A DNA stretch of 64,000 bases, from positions 248,001 to 312,000 of the forward strand of contig CAVPMA010000015.1 in the NCBI GenBank assembly GCA_963706315.1, given 5' to 3'. Of the stretch, positions 19,054 through 27,291 are shown one piece after another. The position numbers and the translations under genes are program-made. The DNA is from CALMEC01 sp963706315 (GTDB lineage Bacteria > Actinomycetota > Thermoleophilia > Miltoncostaeales > Miltoncostaeaceae). The notes beneath the pieces were generated by a model. The model worked only from the letters and a program-made list of their open reading frames with translations, made no database searches and had not been told where the DNA came from. Position 1 is the first letter of the stretch, and the number at the start of each line of letters is the position of its first letter.

Positions 19054-21559
19054 ACCCGGTGCCCGAGTTGTAGGACCCCACGGAGGGGGTCGCCGACACG
19101 AACGTCAGGCCGGCGGGCAGCGCGTCGGCGACCGTGACGCCCGAGGCGGCGTCGGGCCCGTTGTTGGTGACCGTGACGGTGAACGTGACGTTGGTGTTGA
19201 TCGCCGGGGTCGCGTTGCTCACGGACTTCGTCACGGCGAGGTTCGCGTCGGGGACGTTCACCGTCGCCGACGCCGCGTTGTTCGCAGGCGTCGGGTCGGT
19301 ACTGGTCGTCGAGGCGGTCGCCGTGTTCGTGAGAAGGGTATGCGTGGTGACCGTCGCCACGAGTGACAGCGTCGCCGAAGCGCCGTTGTTGAGGTTCCCG
19401 ACGGTCCACACGCCGGTGCCGGAGTTGTAGGTACCCACCGATGGCGTCGCGGAGACGAAGGTGAGCCCGGCCGGCAGCGTATCGGCGACGGAAACCGCCC
19501 GGGCGAGCTCCGGCCCGCCGTTGGTGACGGTGACCGTGAACGTGACGTTCGTGTTGAGCGCGGGGGTGGCGTTGCTGACCGTCTTGGTGACCCCGACGTT
19601 GGCGATCGGCAGCCGGACCTGGACATCCTCGCCGGTGCTGCTCGCCGGGTTGTAGCTCGCCGAGGTCGTGCCACCGGCCGTTGCCCGGGCGGGGTCGGTG
19701 TAGGTCGCCGTCGCCGGGTTCTGGTACGTCGCCGGCGTGGTGCCCGCCGCGACGGCGGTCGTGAAGGCGATCTGCACCTGACCGCCCCCGGGGATCGTGA
19801 ACGAACCCCAGGCGGGTGTGGAGCTCCCAACACTCGGGTTGGTCGTCGACGGCCTCGTCGCCCCGCCGGCCAGGGTCACGGTCGTGGTCGAGGCGAACGT
19901 GAAACCGGTGGGGAGGGCGTCGGAGATCGACGTGCTCGTGGCCGCAGCGCGGCCGGCGGCATTCGCGACTGTGATGGTGTAGGTGGCGGTGCCGCCGGAG
20001 CCGGAGTCGACGACCACGGGCGTGCTCGTGGTCTTGGTGACCGTGAGCTGCGGGGTGCACTCGGTGCCGGCGCTCGTGCCCGGAACCCCGGGGAGCGTCG
20101 CGCTCGTCGTGCTCGAGCCGCTCGTGCCCGCGGTCGCACCGTACGGGATGAACGTCCCGGAGCCGTTGTTGGTGTCGCCGGCGGCTCCGCCGCCGACGTT
20201 GACGCCCGCCGCCGCGCCCGAGAGCACCACCACACCGCCGCCGCCGCCGCCGCCGGGGCCGTGCGCGCCGCTTGTCGCCTGCTCGCCGTCACCGCCGACC
20301 GCGCCGCGCGCGTTGACGGTGAGGCCGCCGGTCCCGCCTCCGGCGGACAGCACCATGACCGAGCCACCCGCGCCGCCTCCGCCGCCCGCGTCGTTCTCGG
20401 GAAGCACGCCGGTCTGCCCGTCGGCCGTGATCGTGCCGGTTCCGCTCAGGTTGCCGGCGCGCAGCATCACCATGCCGCCACCGTTCCCACCGGCCGATGC
20501 TGCGGCGACGCTCGGCGTGTTGTTGCGGGTCCCGGCCCCGCCGCCACCGCCGAGCACGAGCTGGCTGACGCTGCCGGCGAAGGCCGTACCGCCGTAGCCG
20601 CCGCGAGCGAGGTTACTGCTCCACGTGTTGCCGCCCTGGCCACCGGTGCCGCCGTTCGCACCGCCGCCGCCACCACTGTTCTGGTCGTTTGTCGCCGGGT
20701 TGCCGTCGGTGCCACCGCCACCCGCGTTTCCGGGAGCTCCCCGCGCGGAGCTGCCGTTCGGGTAGCCCTCCACACCGGTGTCGGTCGCCGCGGCGCTTCC
20801 GTTGCGCACGTAGCGCGGCGTGCCGGCGATGCCCTCGCCCTTCTGGGCGTGGTACGCGGCGGTTGCGAGCGATCGGTACGCCGTGTTGGAGCCGCCGCCC
20901 GCGCCGGTCAGCTGGCGGGCGCCCCCGCCCCGGAACCCGAGGCCGGTGACGTCGACCGTGGCACCGGCCAAGGCGAGCGTTCCGGTGACGTCCACGGCCA
21001 GGATGCCTCCCGTCGTGCCGTTCCACGCGGCGACGGTCAGTCCGGACCCGAGCGTCGCCGTGGAGTACTGGGGCACGCGGATGACCTGGAAGCGCCGCTG
21101 GCCCTGGGTGGCCGTGGCCGCCGCGTTGACGTAGCTGTTGACGAGGCCCGAGCCGGCGCCCGCACCGGTGATGCCCACCGCTCCGGCCGTGACCGCGCCG
21201 GTGGCCTGGACGTACTCGAACTTGCCGGAGTTGTTGACGCTCGTCGACCCGGACGCCGTGCCCCCGGCCACCCCGTCGCCGTAGCTGTCGGTGTCGGTGG
21301 AGTTGATCGCGGCGTCCTGCATCTGGATGACCAGCAGCAGGTCGCCGGCGGCGATCGCGGTCGCGGCGCCTCGGCTCGTTCCGACGGAGATCGAGGTGGC
21401 ACCCGCGGCAGCGTTCGCCGTTCCCGGGTAGTAGGTGTTGACGATGCCGGTCAGGGTGCCGGCGGGACCGTCCGTTCCGGGGGTTGCGCAGGGCGCTGCG
21501 AAGGCAGTGTCGACCGACCTGGAGGCCAGGAATCCGAGCAGACCGGCCGCGAGCAGCAC
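18257..21559 (-). CDS. DUF11 giant protein, N-terminal fragment with signal peptide and glycine-rich head
   Basis: Starts at GTG 21559 with a hydrophobic signal sequence (VLLAAGLLGFLASRSV...AFAA). The codons upstream in frame read IKRPLSVLGI, which would give a more typical charged n-region, but no ATG/GTG/TTG is there before the stop, so the start is uncertain. Residues about 20-200 form a beta-rich head, about 205-465 are glycine-rich with repeated GGGGG runs (likely a beta-helix or sheet stack), about 495-640 hold a diverged DUF11-like module, and standard modules begin at about residue 653. The frame is correct to about 19054. Secreted; surface or matrix role is inference. Confidence 0.7.
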   Translation of the reverse strand: MLLAAGLLGFLASRSVDTAFAAPCATPGTDGPAGTLTGIVNTYYPGTANAAAGATSISVGTSRGAATAIAAGDLLLVIQMQDAAINSTDTDSYGDGVAGGTASGSTSVNNSGKFEYVQATGAVTAGAVGITGAGAGSGLVNSYVNAAATATQGQRRFQVIRVPQYSTATLGSGLTVAAWNGTTGGILAVDVTGTLALAGATVDVTGLGFRGGGARQLTGAGGGSNTAYRSLATAAYHAQKGEGIAGTPRYVRNGSAAATDTGVEGYPNGSSARGAPGNAGGGGTDGNPATNDQNSGGGGGANGGTGGQGGNTWSSNLARGGYGGTAFAGSVSQLVLGGGGGAGTRNNTPSVAAASAGGNGGGMVMLRAGNLSGTGTITADGQTGVLPENDAGGGGGAGGSVMVLSAGGGTGGLTVNARGAVGGDGEQATSGAHGPGGGGGGGVVVLSGAAAGVNVGGGAAGDTNNGSGTFIPYGATAGTSGSSTTSATLPGVPGTSAGTECTPQLTVTKTTSTPVVVDSGSGGTATYTITVANAAGRAAATSTSISDALPTGFTFASTTTVTLAGGATRPSTTNPSVGSSTPAWGSFTIPGGGQVQIAFTTAVAAGTTPATYQNPATATYTDPARATAGGTTSASYNPASSTGEDVQVRLPIANVGVTKTVSNATPALNTNVTFTVTVTNGGPELARAVSVADTLPAGLTFVSATPSVGTYNSGTGVWTVGNLNNGASATLSLVATVTTHTLLTNTATASTTSTDPTPANNAASATVNVPDANLAVTKSVSNATPAINTNVTFTVTVTNNGPDAASGVTVADALPAGLTFVSATPSVGSYNSGTGCVDGGEPRQRRVGDAVARRDGHHAHAADEHRDGVGDDLRPDACEQRGVGDGERPRREPRRDEVGEQRDACGRVERDVHGDREQRRSEHGVGDVGGGSAAGGPDVRVGHPLHGVLQLGHGCVDGGEPRQRRVGDAVAGRDGHHAHVDHQHGDGVHVDLRPDLRQRLGQRVGQRARREPGRDEVREQRDPGDQQQRDVHGDGEQRRPGRLVGGVGGGCAPRGPDVRVGDTRRWASTTRARVCGRWGTSPTARRRRCRSSRRSPRTRS

Positions 21560-21821
21560 GATCCCGAGGACTGACAGAGGGCGCTTGATGAATCCGCCGA
21601 ACTATGTAATTTGCAGGGACTTCCGAGCTCGGCGATCCATCGCCCCTCGAGTCGCCGTTCCGTCGGCACGCCCGTTACCAATTCATCGGCGCCCGGAGTC
21701 GATTTCCTGAGCGCCGGCGGCCTCCGTTTGCGGGACGGCGACAGAGATCGCCGGCCGGACGCGGACCGCCGCGGAGACAGGTTTTCGACGTCTTTCGCCG
21801 CGCCGGCCCGCGCGGATGGTC

Positions 21822-22628
21822 TCAGCGGTCGGCCGGCGCCTGACGCGGCCGGGCGCGCACCACCAGCTGCACCGCAGTCGCGACCAGGAGAAGCGCGAAG
21901 AGCATCCGCAGCACCCGTGGTGGGGTGGCGTCCGCCAGGAATGCGCCGGCCACGGCCGTCACCACCGATGCGCCGCCCATCGTGAGCGCGGCTCGCCACC
22001 GGACGGTGCCGGCCTGATTCTGGCGATAGGAGCCCAGGACCGCGACCGGAATGATGGCAAGGAGCGACGCGCCCTCGGCGCGAAGCTGCGGCACGCCCAC
22101 GACGAGGGTCAATGCCGGAACGAAGAGGATCCCGCCGCCGACGCCGAACAGCCCCGCCAGGCTTCCGGCGACGAGGCCGAGGACGGCGACAGCGGCTCCA
22201 CGAGCGGGATCCAGCGCCACTTCGACCCCATCCCCGTCAACTGGTTTGACCGCAAGCCAAATTGCGACCGCGAGCAGCAGCGCCGCAAACGCATACGTGA
22301 GCTCCAGCGACGAAATCCGGTCCTTGATCCACAGCCCGCCGAGCAGGCCGACCACCGCGGGCAACCCGATGAGGACCGCATATCCCCAGGCAACGTTTCC
22401 GAGGAGCCCGTGGCTCAGCACCCCCACGCTTGCCGTGACGATGATCGCGGCGAGGGAGGTGGCGGTTGCGACCTTCGGATCGAATCCGAGCAGCAGCACA
22501 AGCATCGGCACCATGACGATGCCGCCTCCCACCCCGAACAGGGTGGCGAAGAGGCCGGCCGTAAGGCCCACCAGGATGAGCCGGGTGAGCTCGGGACGCC
22601 CCGTTGCGCTGTTAGCGTCAACGGTCAT
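21822..22628 (-). CDS. TauE/SafE-family sulfite/organosulfonate exporter-like permease
   Basis: 268-residue membrane protein with about eight hydrophobic segments. The family's internal duplication is visible: the motif LFATLFGVGGGIVMVPML near residue 27 recurs as LAGLFGVGGGILFVPAL near residue 160. Members move sulfite, sulfonates or related anions across the cytoplasmic membrane; the substrate cannot be told here. I chose the ATG at 22628 (MTVDANSATG) because the longer frame upstream is an antisense shadow of otsB. Its start codon overlaps that of the divergent trehalose-phosphatase gene within one CATG. Neighbours give no sulfur-pathway context. Confidence 0.85.
   Translation of the reverse strand: MTVDANSATGRPELTRLILVGLTAGLFATLFGVGGGIVMVPMLVLLLGFDPKVATATSLAAIIVTASVGVLSHGLLGNVAWGYAVLIGLPAVVGLLGGLWIKDRISSLELTYAFAALLLAVAIWLAVKPVDGDGVEVALDPARGAAVAVLGLVAGSLAGLFGVGGGILFVPALTLVVGVPQLRAEGASLLAIIPVAVLGSYRQNQAGTVRWRAALTMGGASVVTAVAGAFLADATPPRVLRMLFALLLVATAVQLVVRARPRQAPADR
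22613..22618 (+). promoter_or_regulatory. -10 box of a probable leaderless otsB transcript
   Basis: TAGCGT fits the actinobacterial TANNNT -10 and ends 8 nt before the ATG at 22627. There is no Shine-Dalgarno, so transcription starting at the A of the ATG is the simplest reading. Confidence 0.45.
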
Positions 22629-23442
22629 GGCGATTCCCGAGACGACGCGGCGCTTGATCGAGCCGCTCCTTGCCGACCCGGGCGCGAGCGCGATCCTGCT
22701 CGATCTCGACGGTACGCTCGCGCCCATCGTCGAACATCCGGAAGATGTTCGAATTCCAGGGGATTTGCGCCGCCTGCTGCCGCTCGTCGCCGCGCGTCAC
22801 GCACTCCTGGCATTCATCAGCGGGCGCGCGCTCAGCAGCCTTCGCGGGATCGTGGGCCTGGACGGCGTCGCGTACTCCGGCAATCACGGTCTTGAGATTC
22901 GCCTTCCGGACGGTCGGCGCCTGCCGAGCCCCGACGCGGCCGGACACCGGGCCGCGCTTCGGGAGTTCGCCCGGCGCTGGGCGCCCCGCGATCTCGCCGC
23001 CGACGGGGTGTGGCTGGAGGACAAGGGCGCGACCCTGACGTTCCACTACCGCACCGCGCGTGACCACGCCCGCGCGATCGCGGTGCTCGACGGCACCATC
23101 GCCCCGGCCGCACGCGACGCCGGGCTCGTGGCGGCGCCCGGACGGATGTCGCTCGAGATCCATCCCTCGGCAGCGATCACCAAGGGAACGGCGGCCAGGG
23201 CGATCCTCGAGGCCCGCCCCGAGGTGCGCCATGTGCTCTCCGTCGGGGACGACCGGACCGACGTCGAGGTGTGGCGGACGCTCCGGGCCCTCGTCGCGGA
23301 GGGCCGGTTGACCACGGGCGTCGGAGTGGGCGTCGAAAGCGACGAGAGCCCGGCGGTCGTCTTGCAGGAGGCCGACGTGCTCGTTCCGTCCGTGGCGGGC
23401 GTGGGACAGCTCATGGCCGTGCTGGCAGGAGACCCCGGGTAA
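22627..23442 (+). CDS. otsB: Trehalose-6-phosphate phosphatase (HAD family)
   Basis: 271 residues. HAD motif I is ILLDLDGTLAP (residues 22-32, two catalytic Asp); the trehalose-phosphatase signatures follow: GLDGVAYSGNHGLEI in the cap region, KGATLTFHYR, a conserved SLEIHP segment, KGTAAR (motif III Lys) and SVGDDRTDVEVW (motif IV acidic residues). It converts trehalose 6-phosphate to trehalose, a compatible solute and glycolipid precursor. No trehalose-phosphate synthase (otsA) lies in the window. ATG at 22627 directly abuts the divergent TauE start; no Shine-Dalgarno is visible. Confidence 0.88.
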   Translation: MAIPETTRRLIEPLLADPGASAILLDLDGTLAPIVEHPEDVRIPGDLRRLLPLVAARHALLAFISGRALSSLRGIVGLDGVAYSGNHGLEIRLPDGRRLPSPDAAGHRAALREFARRWAPRDLAADGVWLEDKGATLTFHYRTARDHARAIAVLDGTIAPAARDAGLVAAPGRMSLEIHPSAAITKGTAARAILEARPEVRHVLSVGDDRTDVEVWRTLRALVAEGRLTTGVGVGVESDESPAVVLQEADVLVPSVAGVGQLMAVLAGDPG

Positions 23443-23510
23443 CGCCGCATCCGGCGGGGCCGTCCAACACTCGATCTTCGAGAAGCCTTCGACATCCGCG
23501 GTCGTACCGA

Positions 23511-25271
23511 TCACAAGGGCCCGCCCGCCGCCCGCGGGCGAGCCGCTCGCAGCTCCTCGAGGGTCAGGGTGGTCGCCACCTGCGCCGCGGTCGCGCCCGC
23601 GCGACGAGCCGTCATCACGCCGTAGCGCCGGTATTCGAGCTCCCCGGTCGAATGTGCGTCGGTGCAGATCACGAGACGGGCGCCACCGGCCAGCGCCCGC
23701 CGTGCGTGCTCGGCACGAAGGTCGAGTCGTCGCGGCTGGCTGTTGACCTCGAGAAACGTGCCGGTCGCGGCGGCGCGGGCGATGACGGCGTCCAGATCGA
23801 GCTCGTACCCCTCCCGGCGACCGAACATCCGGCCCGTGGGGTGACCGATCGCGTCGACGAGCGGGTGTTCGATCGCCGCCAGCACACGGCGGGTCAGCTG
23901 GGCCGCCGACTGCGAGAATCCGCTGTGCAGGCTCGCCGTGACCCAGTCGAACCCCTCGAGCAGATCGTCGCCATAGTCAAGCGTGCCGTCGGCGAGCACG
24001 TCGACCTCGCACGCCTTGAGCACCTCGATGTCGTCGAGGCTCCGGTTGACGGCGTCGATCGCCTCCCACTGGGCGCGCACGCGATCCTCGTCGAGCCCAC
24101 GGGCCATCGCCAGGCTCTTGGAGTGGTCGCTGACGGCCAGATAGCGCAACCCCAGCCCCCTGGCGGCCCCGACCATCGCGTCGATCGTGTCGCGTCCGTC
24201 GCTCCAGGTCGAGTGAGTGTGCAGGTCGCCGACCAGGTCGTCGACCTCGACCAGCCGCGGGAGGAGTCCGGCGGCGGCGACCTCGAGCTCCCCCGAGTCC
24301 TCGCGAAGCTCGGGCGGGATGACCGGCAGTCCCAGCATCGCGTACACACCGGCTTCCTCGGCGTGCGTGCGCACCGATCCGTCGTTCATCGTCACGCCGT
24401 GCTCGGAGAGCGAGAGCGCTTGCTTGACAGCAAGCTCCCGGAGCCTGATGTTGTGGGCCTTGGAGCCCGTGAGATGCTGGAGCAGATTGCCAAACGCCGC
24501 CACCGGACCGATCCGCAGCTCGACGCGGATTCCGGATTGGGTCATGACCGCCATCCCGGCCGCGCCGCGCGAGCGCACCTCCGTGACCATCGGATGGGCG
24601 GCGAGGGCGTCCATCAGCGCGCCGGGCTCGTCCGTCGCCGCCGCGAGGTCCACGTCATGGACGGTCTCGGCACCGCGTCGCAACCCCCCGGCGATCTCGA
24701 CCCGCCGGACGCTGGCCACCGCGCGCAGATCTCGCACGAGGGCCTCCGCCACCGGCAGCGCCCGACCGACCGAGATGCGCTCCGCGGGACCGTCGCCCGC
24801 GTCGAGTGCCGCGAGCTGGTCGGTGACTTGCGCGACGAGCCTCGGGCCGATGCCCGCGACCCCGCCGATGCGCCCGTCGGCGACGACCGCCCCGAGTCCC
24901 TCGATGTCCCTCACCCCAAGCTCCTCGAAGAGGCCCCGCGCGCGCTTCGGTCCGATCCCCTGGAGCCGCGCGACCGCGGCGAGCCCGTCGGGAACCCGCT
25001 CGCGCAACCGCGTCAACGCGCTGATCTCACCGGTGTCGACGAGCTCGACGATCTTGTCCTGCAGGGTCGTCCCGATGTCCGGCAGCTCCACCGCTCGGCC
25101 GGCCACGGCGAGGGCCGCGACGGACTCGCCGGCGCCGCGGACCCGCGCCGCCCCCCGCCGGTAGGCGAGAATCCGGTGGCGGGACTGCTCGCCCCCGATC
25201 TCGAGCAGATCGCCGATCAGATCCAGGCGATCGGCGATCTCGGCATTCGTGGGCAGGGGTTTCGCACTCAC
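23511..25271 (-). CDS. polX: DNA polymerase X with C-terminal PHP exonuclease domain
   Basis: 586 residues, the usual bacterial PolX length. Order: N-terminal 8-kDa-like region (about 1-90), helix-hairpin-helix elements (LQGIGPKRARG, VAGIGPRLVAQV), nucleotidyltransferase palm with GGLRRGAETVHDVDL (Asp206, Asp208), the TGSKAHNIRLR segment, and a PHP domain beginning GDLHTHSTWSDG (His351, His353) with later motifs SDHS, ASLHS, IGHPTG and CTDAHS. Role in family: gap filling in base excision repair and 3'-5' exonuclease/AP activity. Odd point: the third catalytic carboxylate, usually Asp in a V-D-[FLV]-R context, is Glu251 (RVELRIG). Start is GTG 25271, six nt after a TACCCT box, suggesting a leaderless mRNA divergent from the L,D-transpeptidase gene. 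Confidence 0.92.
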   Translation of the reverse strand: MSAKPLPTNAEIADRLDLIGDLLEIGGEQSRHRILAYRRGAARVRGAGESVAALAVAGRAVELPDIGTTLQDKIVELVDTGEISALTRLRERVPDGLAAVARLQGIGPKRARGLFEELGVRDIEGLGAVVADGRIGGVAGIGPRLVAQVTDQLAALDAGDGPAERISVGRALPVAEALVRDLRAVASVRRVEIAGGLRRGAETVHDVDLAAATDEPGALMDALAAHPMVTEVRSRGAAGMAVMTQSGIRVELRIGPVAAFGNLLQHLTGSKAHNIRLRELAVKQALSLSEHGVTMNDGSVRTHAEEAGVYAMLGLPVIPPELREDSGELEVAAAGLLPRLVEVDDLVGDLHTHSTWSDGRDTIDAMVGAARGLGLRYLAVSDHSKSLAMARGLDEDRVRAQWEAIDAVNRSLDDIEVLKACEVDVLADGTLDYGDDLLEGFDWVTASLHSGFSQSAAQLTRRVLAAIEHPLVDAIGHPTGRMFGRREGYELDLDAVIARAAATGTFLEVNSQPRRLDLRAEHARRALAGGARLVICTDAHSTGELEYRRYGVMTARRAGATAAQVATTLTLEELRAARPRAAGGPL

Positions 25272-25277
25272 ATACGA

Positions 25278-25283
25278 AGGGTA
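25278..25283 (-). promoter_or_regulatory. -10 box of a probable leaderless polX transcript
   Basis: TACCCT on the minus strand (TANNNT) ends 6 nt before the GTG start; no Shine-Dalgarno precedes the start. Confidence 0.35.
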
Positions 25284-25314
25284 CTTTGCGCATCGCGGCC
25301 GGGTCGCGATGGTC

Positions 25315-25344
25315 TTGGTGGGCGTCGGCCCGGCGCACTACAAT
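25315..25344 (+). promoter_or_regulatory. Sigma70-type promoter upstream of the L,D-transpeptidase gene
   Basis: TTGGTG (25315-25320), an 18-bp spacer and TACAAT (25339-25344), a five-of-six match to the -10 consensus. It predicts a leader of about 40 nt before GTG 25391. Confidence 0.55.
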
Positions 25345-25390
25345 CCGGACCTTCGTCCAGGTGGACGGCCGAGAGAGAGCGGAACGAGCG

Positions 25391-26962
25391 GTGGCGGTTT
25401 CTGGCGTGACACGGGGTGGCTGGGTGGCTGTCGGCGCGGGAGCGCTCGCGGTGGCGTCCGGAAGCGCCTTTGCCGGCGTGCAGTACGCCAACCGGGTCGA
25501 AGTCGCCGCGCAGGTGCCCGCACCGGACAGCGCGGTGGCAACCTCACGCCCGCTCGTCGCCCTCGATGCGACGAACGTCGAGGAGATGCGGGATCTCGAG
25601 GTGCTCATCGACGGCAAGGACCGCACCGGCAAGGCCGCCCGCACCGAGGACGGTCGCATCGTGGTCCCGGCCGGCCACCTCGCGGACGGCGAGCACACCG
25701 TCGACGTGAAGTTCGCGACGCGCAACGTCTTCTCACGGTCTGTGCACCGCACCTGGACGTTCACCGTCGACACCAAGATCCCGCCGCTCACGGTGAAGTC
25801 GCCCGCCGCAGGATCCGAGATCAACTCCAAGCGGGTCGTGCTGAACGGCACTAGCGAACCCAGCACGACCGTGCGGGTCGCCTGGAAGGGTGGGGCCGCC
25901 ACGGCCATATCCGGTCCCAAGGGCGGATGGAAGGTGGCCGCCAACGTGCCCGAGGGCCCGGTCGCGCTGAACGTCTCGGCGATCGACCCCGCCGGCAACG
26001 CGGCCGTCACGCGCCGCCGGGTCGTCGTCGACACGATGGCGCCGGCCCTCCGGCTCGCCAAGACGGCGACCAAGCTCACCGAGACGGACGCGCCGGTCTT
26101 CTACGGCAAGATCTCCGGTGAGGCGCCCGCACGGGCCATCGTCGGGGCGACCGTCAACGGCCGGGAGATCGTCGCGCAGCACGGCGGGAGCGGCGTCGAC
26201 CAGAACGGCGATCCCGTCGCCGGCGTCACGTTCACCGGACGGCAGTTCGCGCTGTCGGTCGGTCGCCTGCCGCAGGGTCGCAACGACGTCAAGGTCTTCG
26301 TCCGCGATCCGGCGGGGAACCGTTCGCAGAAGGCGATGACCGTCACGGTGGACAGCACCGAGGAGTTCGGCTCCCGTGACCTCGTCAAGGGCGCCCGCGG
26401 AGCGGACATCAAGGAGCTTCAGCGCCAGCTCGTTGACCGCGGCTTCAAGCGGACGAAGGTCAGCGGCGTGTACGACGACCTGACCGTGCGCAGCGTCAAG
26501 AACTACCAACGCGTTCACAAGATCAAGCAGACCGGCATATTCGGGCCCAACACCAGGACGGCGTTCGTCGGGAAGATCGTCGTGACCCTCGGCAAGTTCC
26601 GGCTGCAGCTTATCCGCGACGGCAAGGTCGTGATGACCTATCGGGTCGCGGTCGGTCAACCCGCGTACCCGACGCCCACCGGGACGTACCGCATCGTCAA
26701 CAAGCAACGTGACCCCACCTGGACCCCGCCCCCGGGCAGTTCCTGGGCCAAGGGTCTCGGGCCGATCCCGCCCGGCCCCGGCAACCCGCTCGGCACCCGC
26801 TGGATGGGCACCTCCGCGCCATTCGTCGGGATTCACGGCACCTACGCGGCCAGCTCCATCGGCACGCGGGCGAGCCACGGATGCATCCGCATGCACATCA
26901 AGGACGTCGAGAAGCTCTACGACGAGGTGTCGGTGGGGATGCCGGTCCAGCTCCGCGCGTGA
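25391..26962 (+). CDS. L,D-transpeptidase (YkuD) with peptidoglycan-binding domain
   Basis: 523 residues from GTG 25391 (another in-frame GTG at 25406 is possible). N-terminal signal or anchor segment (GGWVAVGAGALAVASGSAFA), two or three beta-sandwich Ig-like repeats (TVDTKIPPLTV..., VVDTMAPALRL...), a peptidoglycan-binding type 1 domain (KGARGADIKELQRQLVDRGF ... FGPNTRTAF) and a C-terminal YkuD domain with HGTYAASSIGTRASHGCIRM, containing the catalytic Cys in SHGCIRM. It would form 3-3 crosslinks or attach proteins to peptidoglycan outside the membrane. It overlaps the thioredoxin gene by 4 bp, so the pair is translationally coupled. Confidence 0.9.
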   Translation: MAVSGVTRGGWVAVGAGALAVASGSAFAGVQYANRVEVAAQVPAPDSAVATSRPLVALDATNVEEMRDLEVLIDGKDRTGKAARTEDGRIVVPAGHLADGEHTVDVKFATRNVFSRSVHRTWTFTVDTKIPPLTVKSPAAGSEINSKRVVLNGTSEPSTTVRVAWKGGAATAISGPKGGWKVAANVPEGPVALNVSAIDPAGNAAVTRRRVVVDTMAPALRLAKTATKLTETDAPVFYGKISGEAPARAIVGATVNGREIVAQHGGSGVDQNGDPVAGVTFTGRQFALSVGRLPQGRNDVKVFVRDPAGNRSQKAMTVTVDSTEEFGSRDLVKGARGADIKELQRQLVDRGFKRTKVSGVYDDLTVRSVKNYQRVHKIKQTGIFGPNTRTAFVGKIVVTLGKFRLQLIRDGKVVMTYRVAVGQPAYPTPTGTYRIVNKQRDPTWTPPPGSSWAKGLGPIPPGPGNPLGTRWMGTSAPFVGIHGTYAASSIGTRASHGCIRMHIKDVEKLYDEVSVGMPVQLRA

Positions 26963-27291
26963 GCGGCCTGATCGAGCTGACCGAGGGCAACTGGGACGAG
27001 GTCGTGCTCGGGGCGTCGACGCCGATCCTGGTCGACTGCTGGGCGCCGTGGTGCATCCCGTGCCGCCGGGTGACCCCGATCGTGGAGGACCTCGCGGCCT
27101 CCTTCGGGGAGCGCCTCGCGGTTGGGACGCTCAACGCCGACGAGGCGCCGAGGATCAGCGCCCGGTACGAGGTGCTATCGCTTCCGACGCTCCTGCTCTT
27201 CGTCGACGGTGAGCCCGTGGCCCGGGTCGTCGGCGTCCCCAATGCGGATAAGCTCCGCGCGCTGATCGAACCACACCTGGATGGCGATTGA
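26959..27291 (+). CDS. Thioredoxin-family protein with CIPC active site
   Basis: 110 residues, a complete thioredoxin fold: VDCWAPWCIPCRRVTPIVE carries the redox pair Cys32 and Cys35, and the cis-Pro is in SLPTLLLF. The dipeptide between the cysteines is Ile-Pro rather than the usual Gly-Pro. No signal peptide, so cytoplasmic. GTG 26959 overlaps the transpeptidase stop (GTGA). A disulfide-reductase role is family knowledge; a role with the preceding transpeptidase, whose active site is a Cys, is only suggested by the coupling. Confidence 0.88.
   Translation: MSGLIELTEGNWDEVVLGASTPILVDCWAPWCIPCRRVTPIVEDLAASFGERLAVGTLNADEAPRISARYEVLSLPTLLLFVDGEPVARVVGVPNADKLRALIEPHLDGD

Larger units (their letters stand above)
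1190..19600 (-). repeat. Tandem array of about 53 DUF11-coding units, about 354 bp each
   Basis: Counting the conserved codons for VTFTV on the minus strand gives one occurrence every 345-360 bp from about 1.0 to 19.5 kb. Units at about 16.0-19.3 kb are nearly identical over most of their length, as are the two at 10160-10802; others are diverged. The pattern indicates repeated unit duplication and local homogenisation inside one coding region. Confidence 0.85.
689..21559 (-). pseudogene. Giant secreted DUF11-repeat protein gene, interrupted by about ten frameshifts
   Basis: Read across frames on the minus strand, this is one gene of about 20.9 kb (about 6,950 codons). Order: signal peptide, a head of about 450 residues with many Gly-Gly runs, a diverged DUF11-like module, then about 53 DUF11 modules (PF01345/TIGR01451 type) each carrying the hallmarks VTFTVTVTNNGPD, ADALPAGL, FVSATPS, VWTVGNLANG and ITNTATVS, and a diverged last module ending in PVAG without LPXTG or membrane anchor. 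Breaks lie near 1080, 3372, 9139, 17335, 17401, 17643, 17992, 18065, 18365 and 19054; those I could compare with intact repeats look like 1-2 base indels. Seven of the ten fall in the nearly identical repeats at 17.3-19.1 kb, so sequencing or assembly error is at least as likely as true decay. Such proteins are thought to be surface or extracellular adhesin-like molecules; the role here is unknown. Confidence 0.8.

Noticed and set aside
1190..19600. Regular repeat spacing as a CRISPR array
   Set aside because: Unit length about 354 bp, coding in frame for DUF11, no short repeats with unique spacers.
23271..25409. 712-codon plus-strand frame opposite polX
   Set aside because: Same reason: an Arg/Gly-rich shadow of the PolX gene, no start signal and no recognisable motif.
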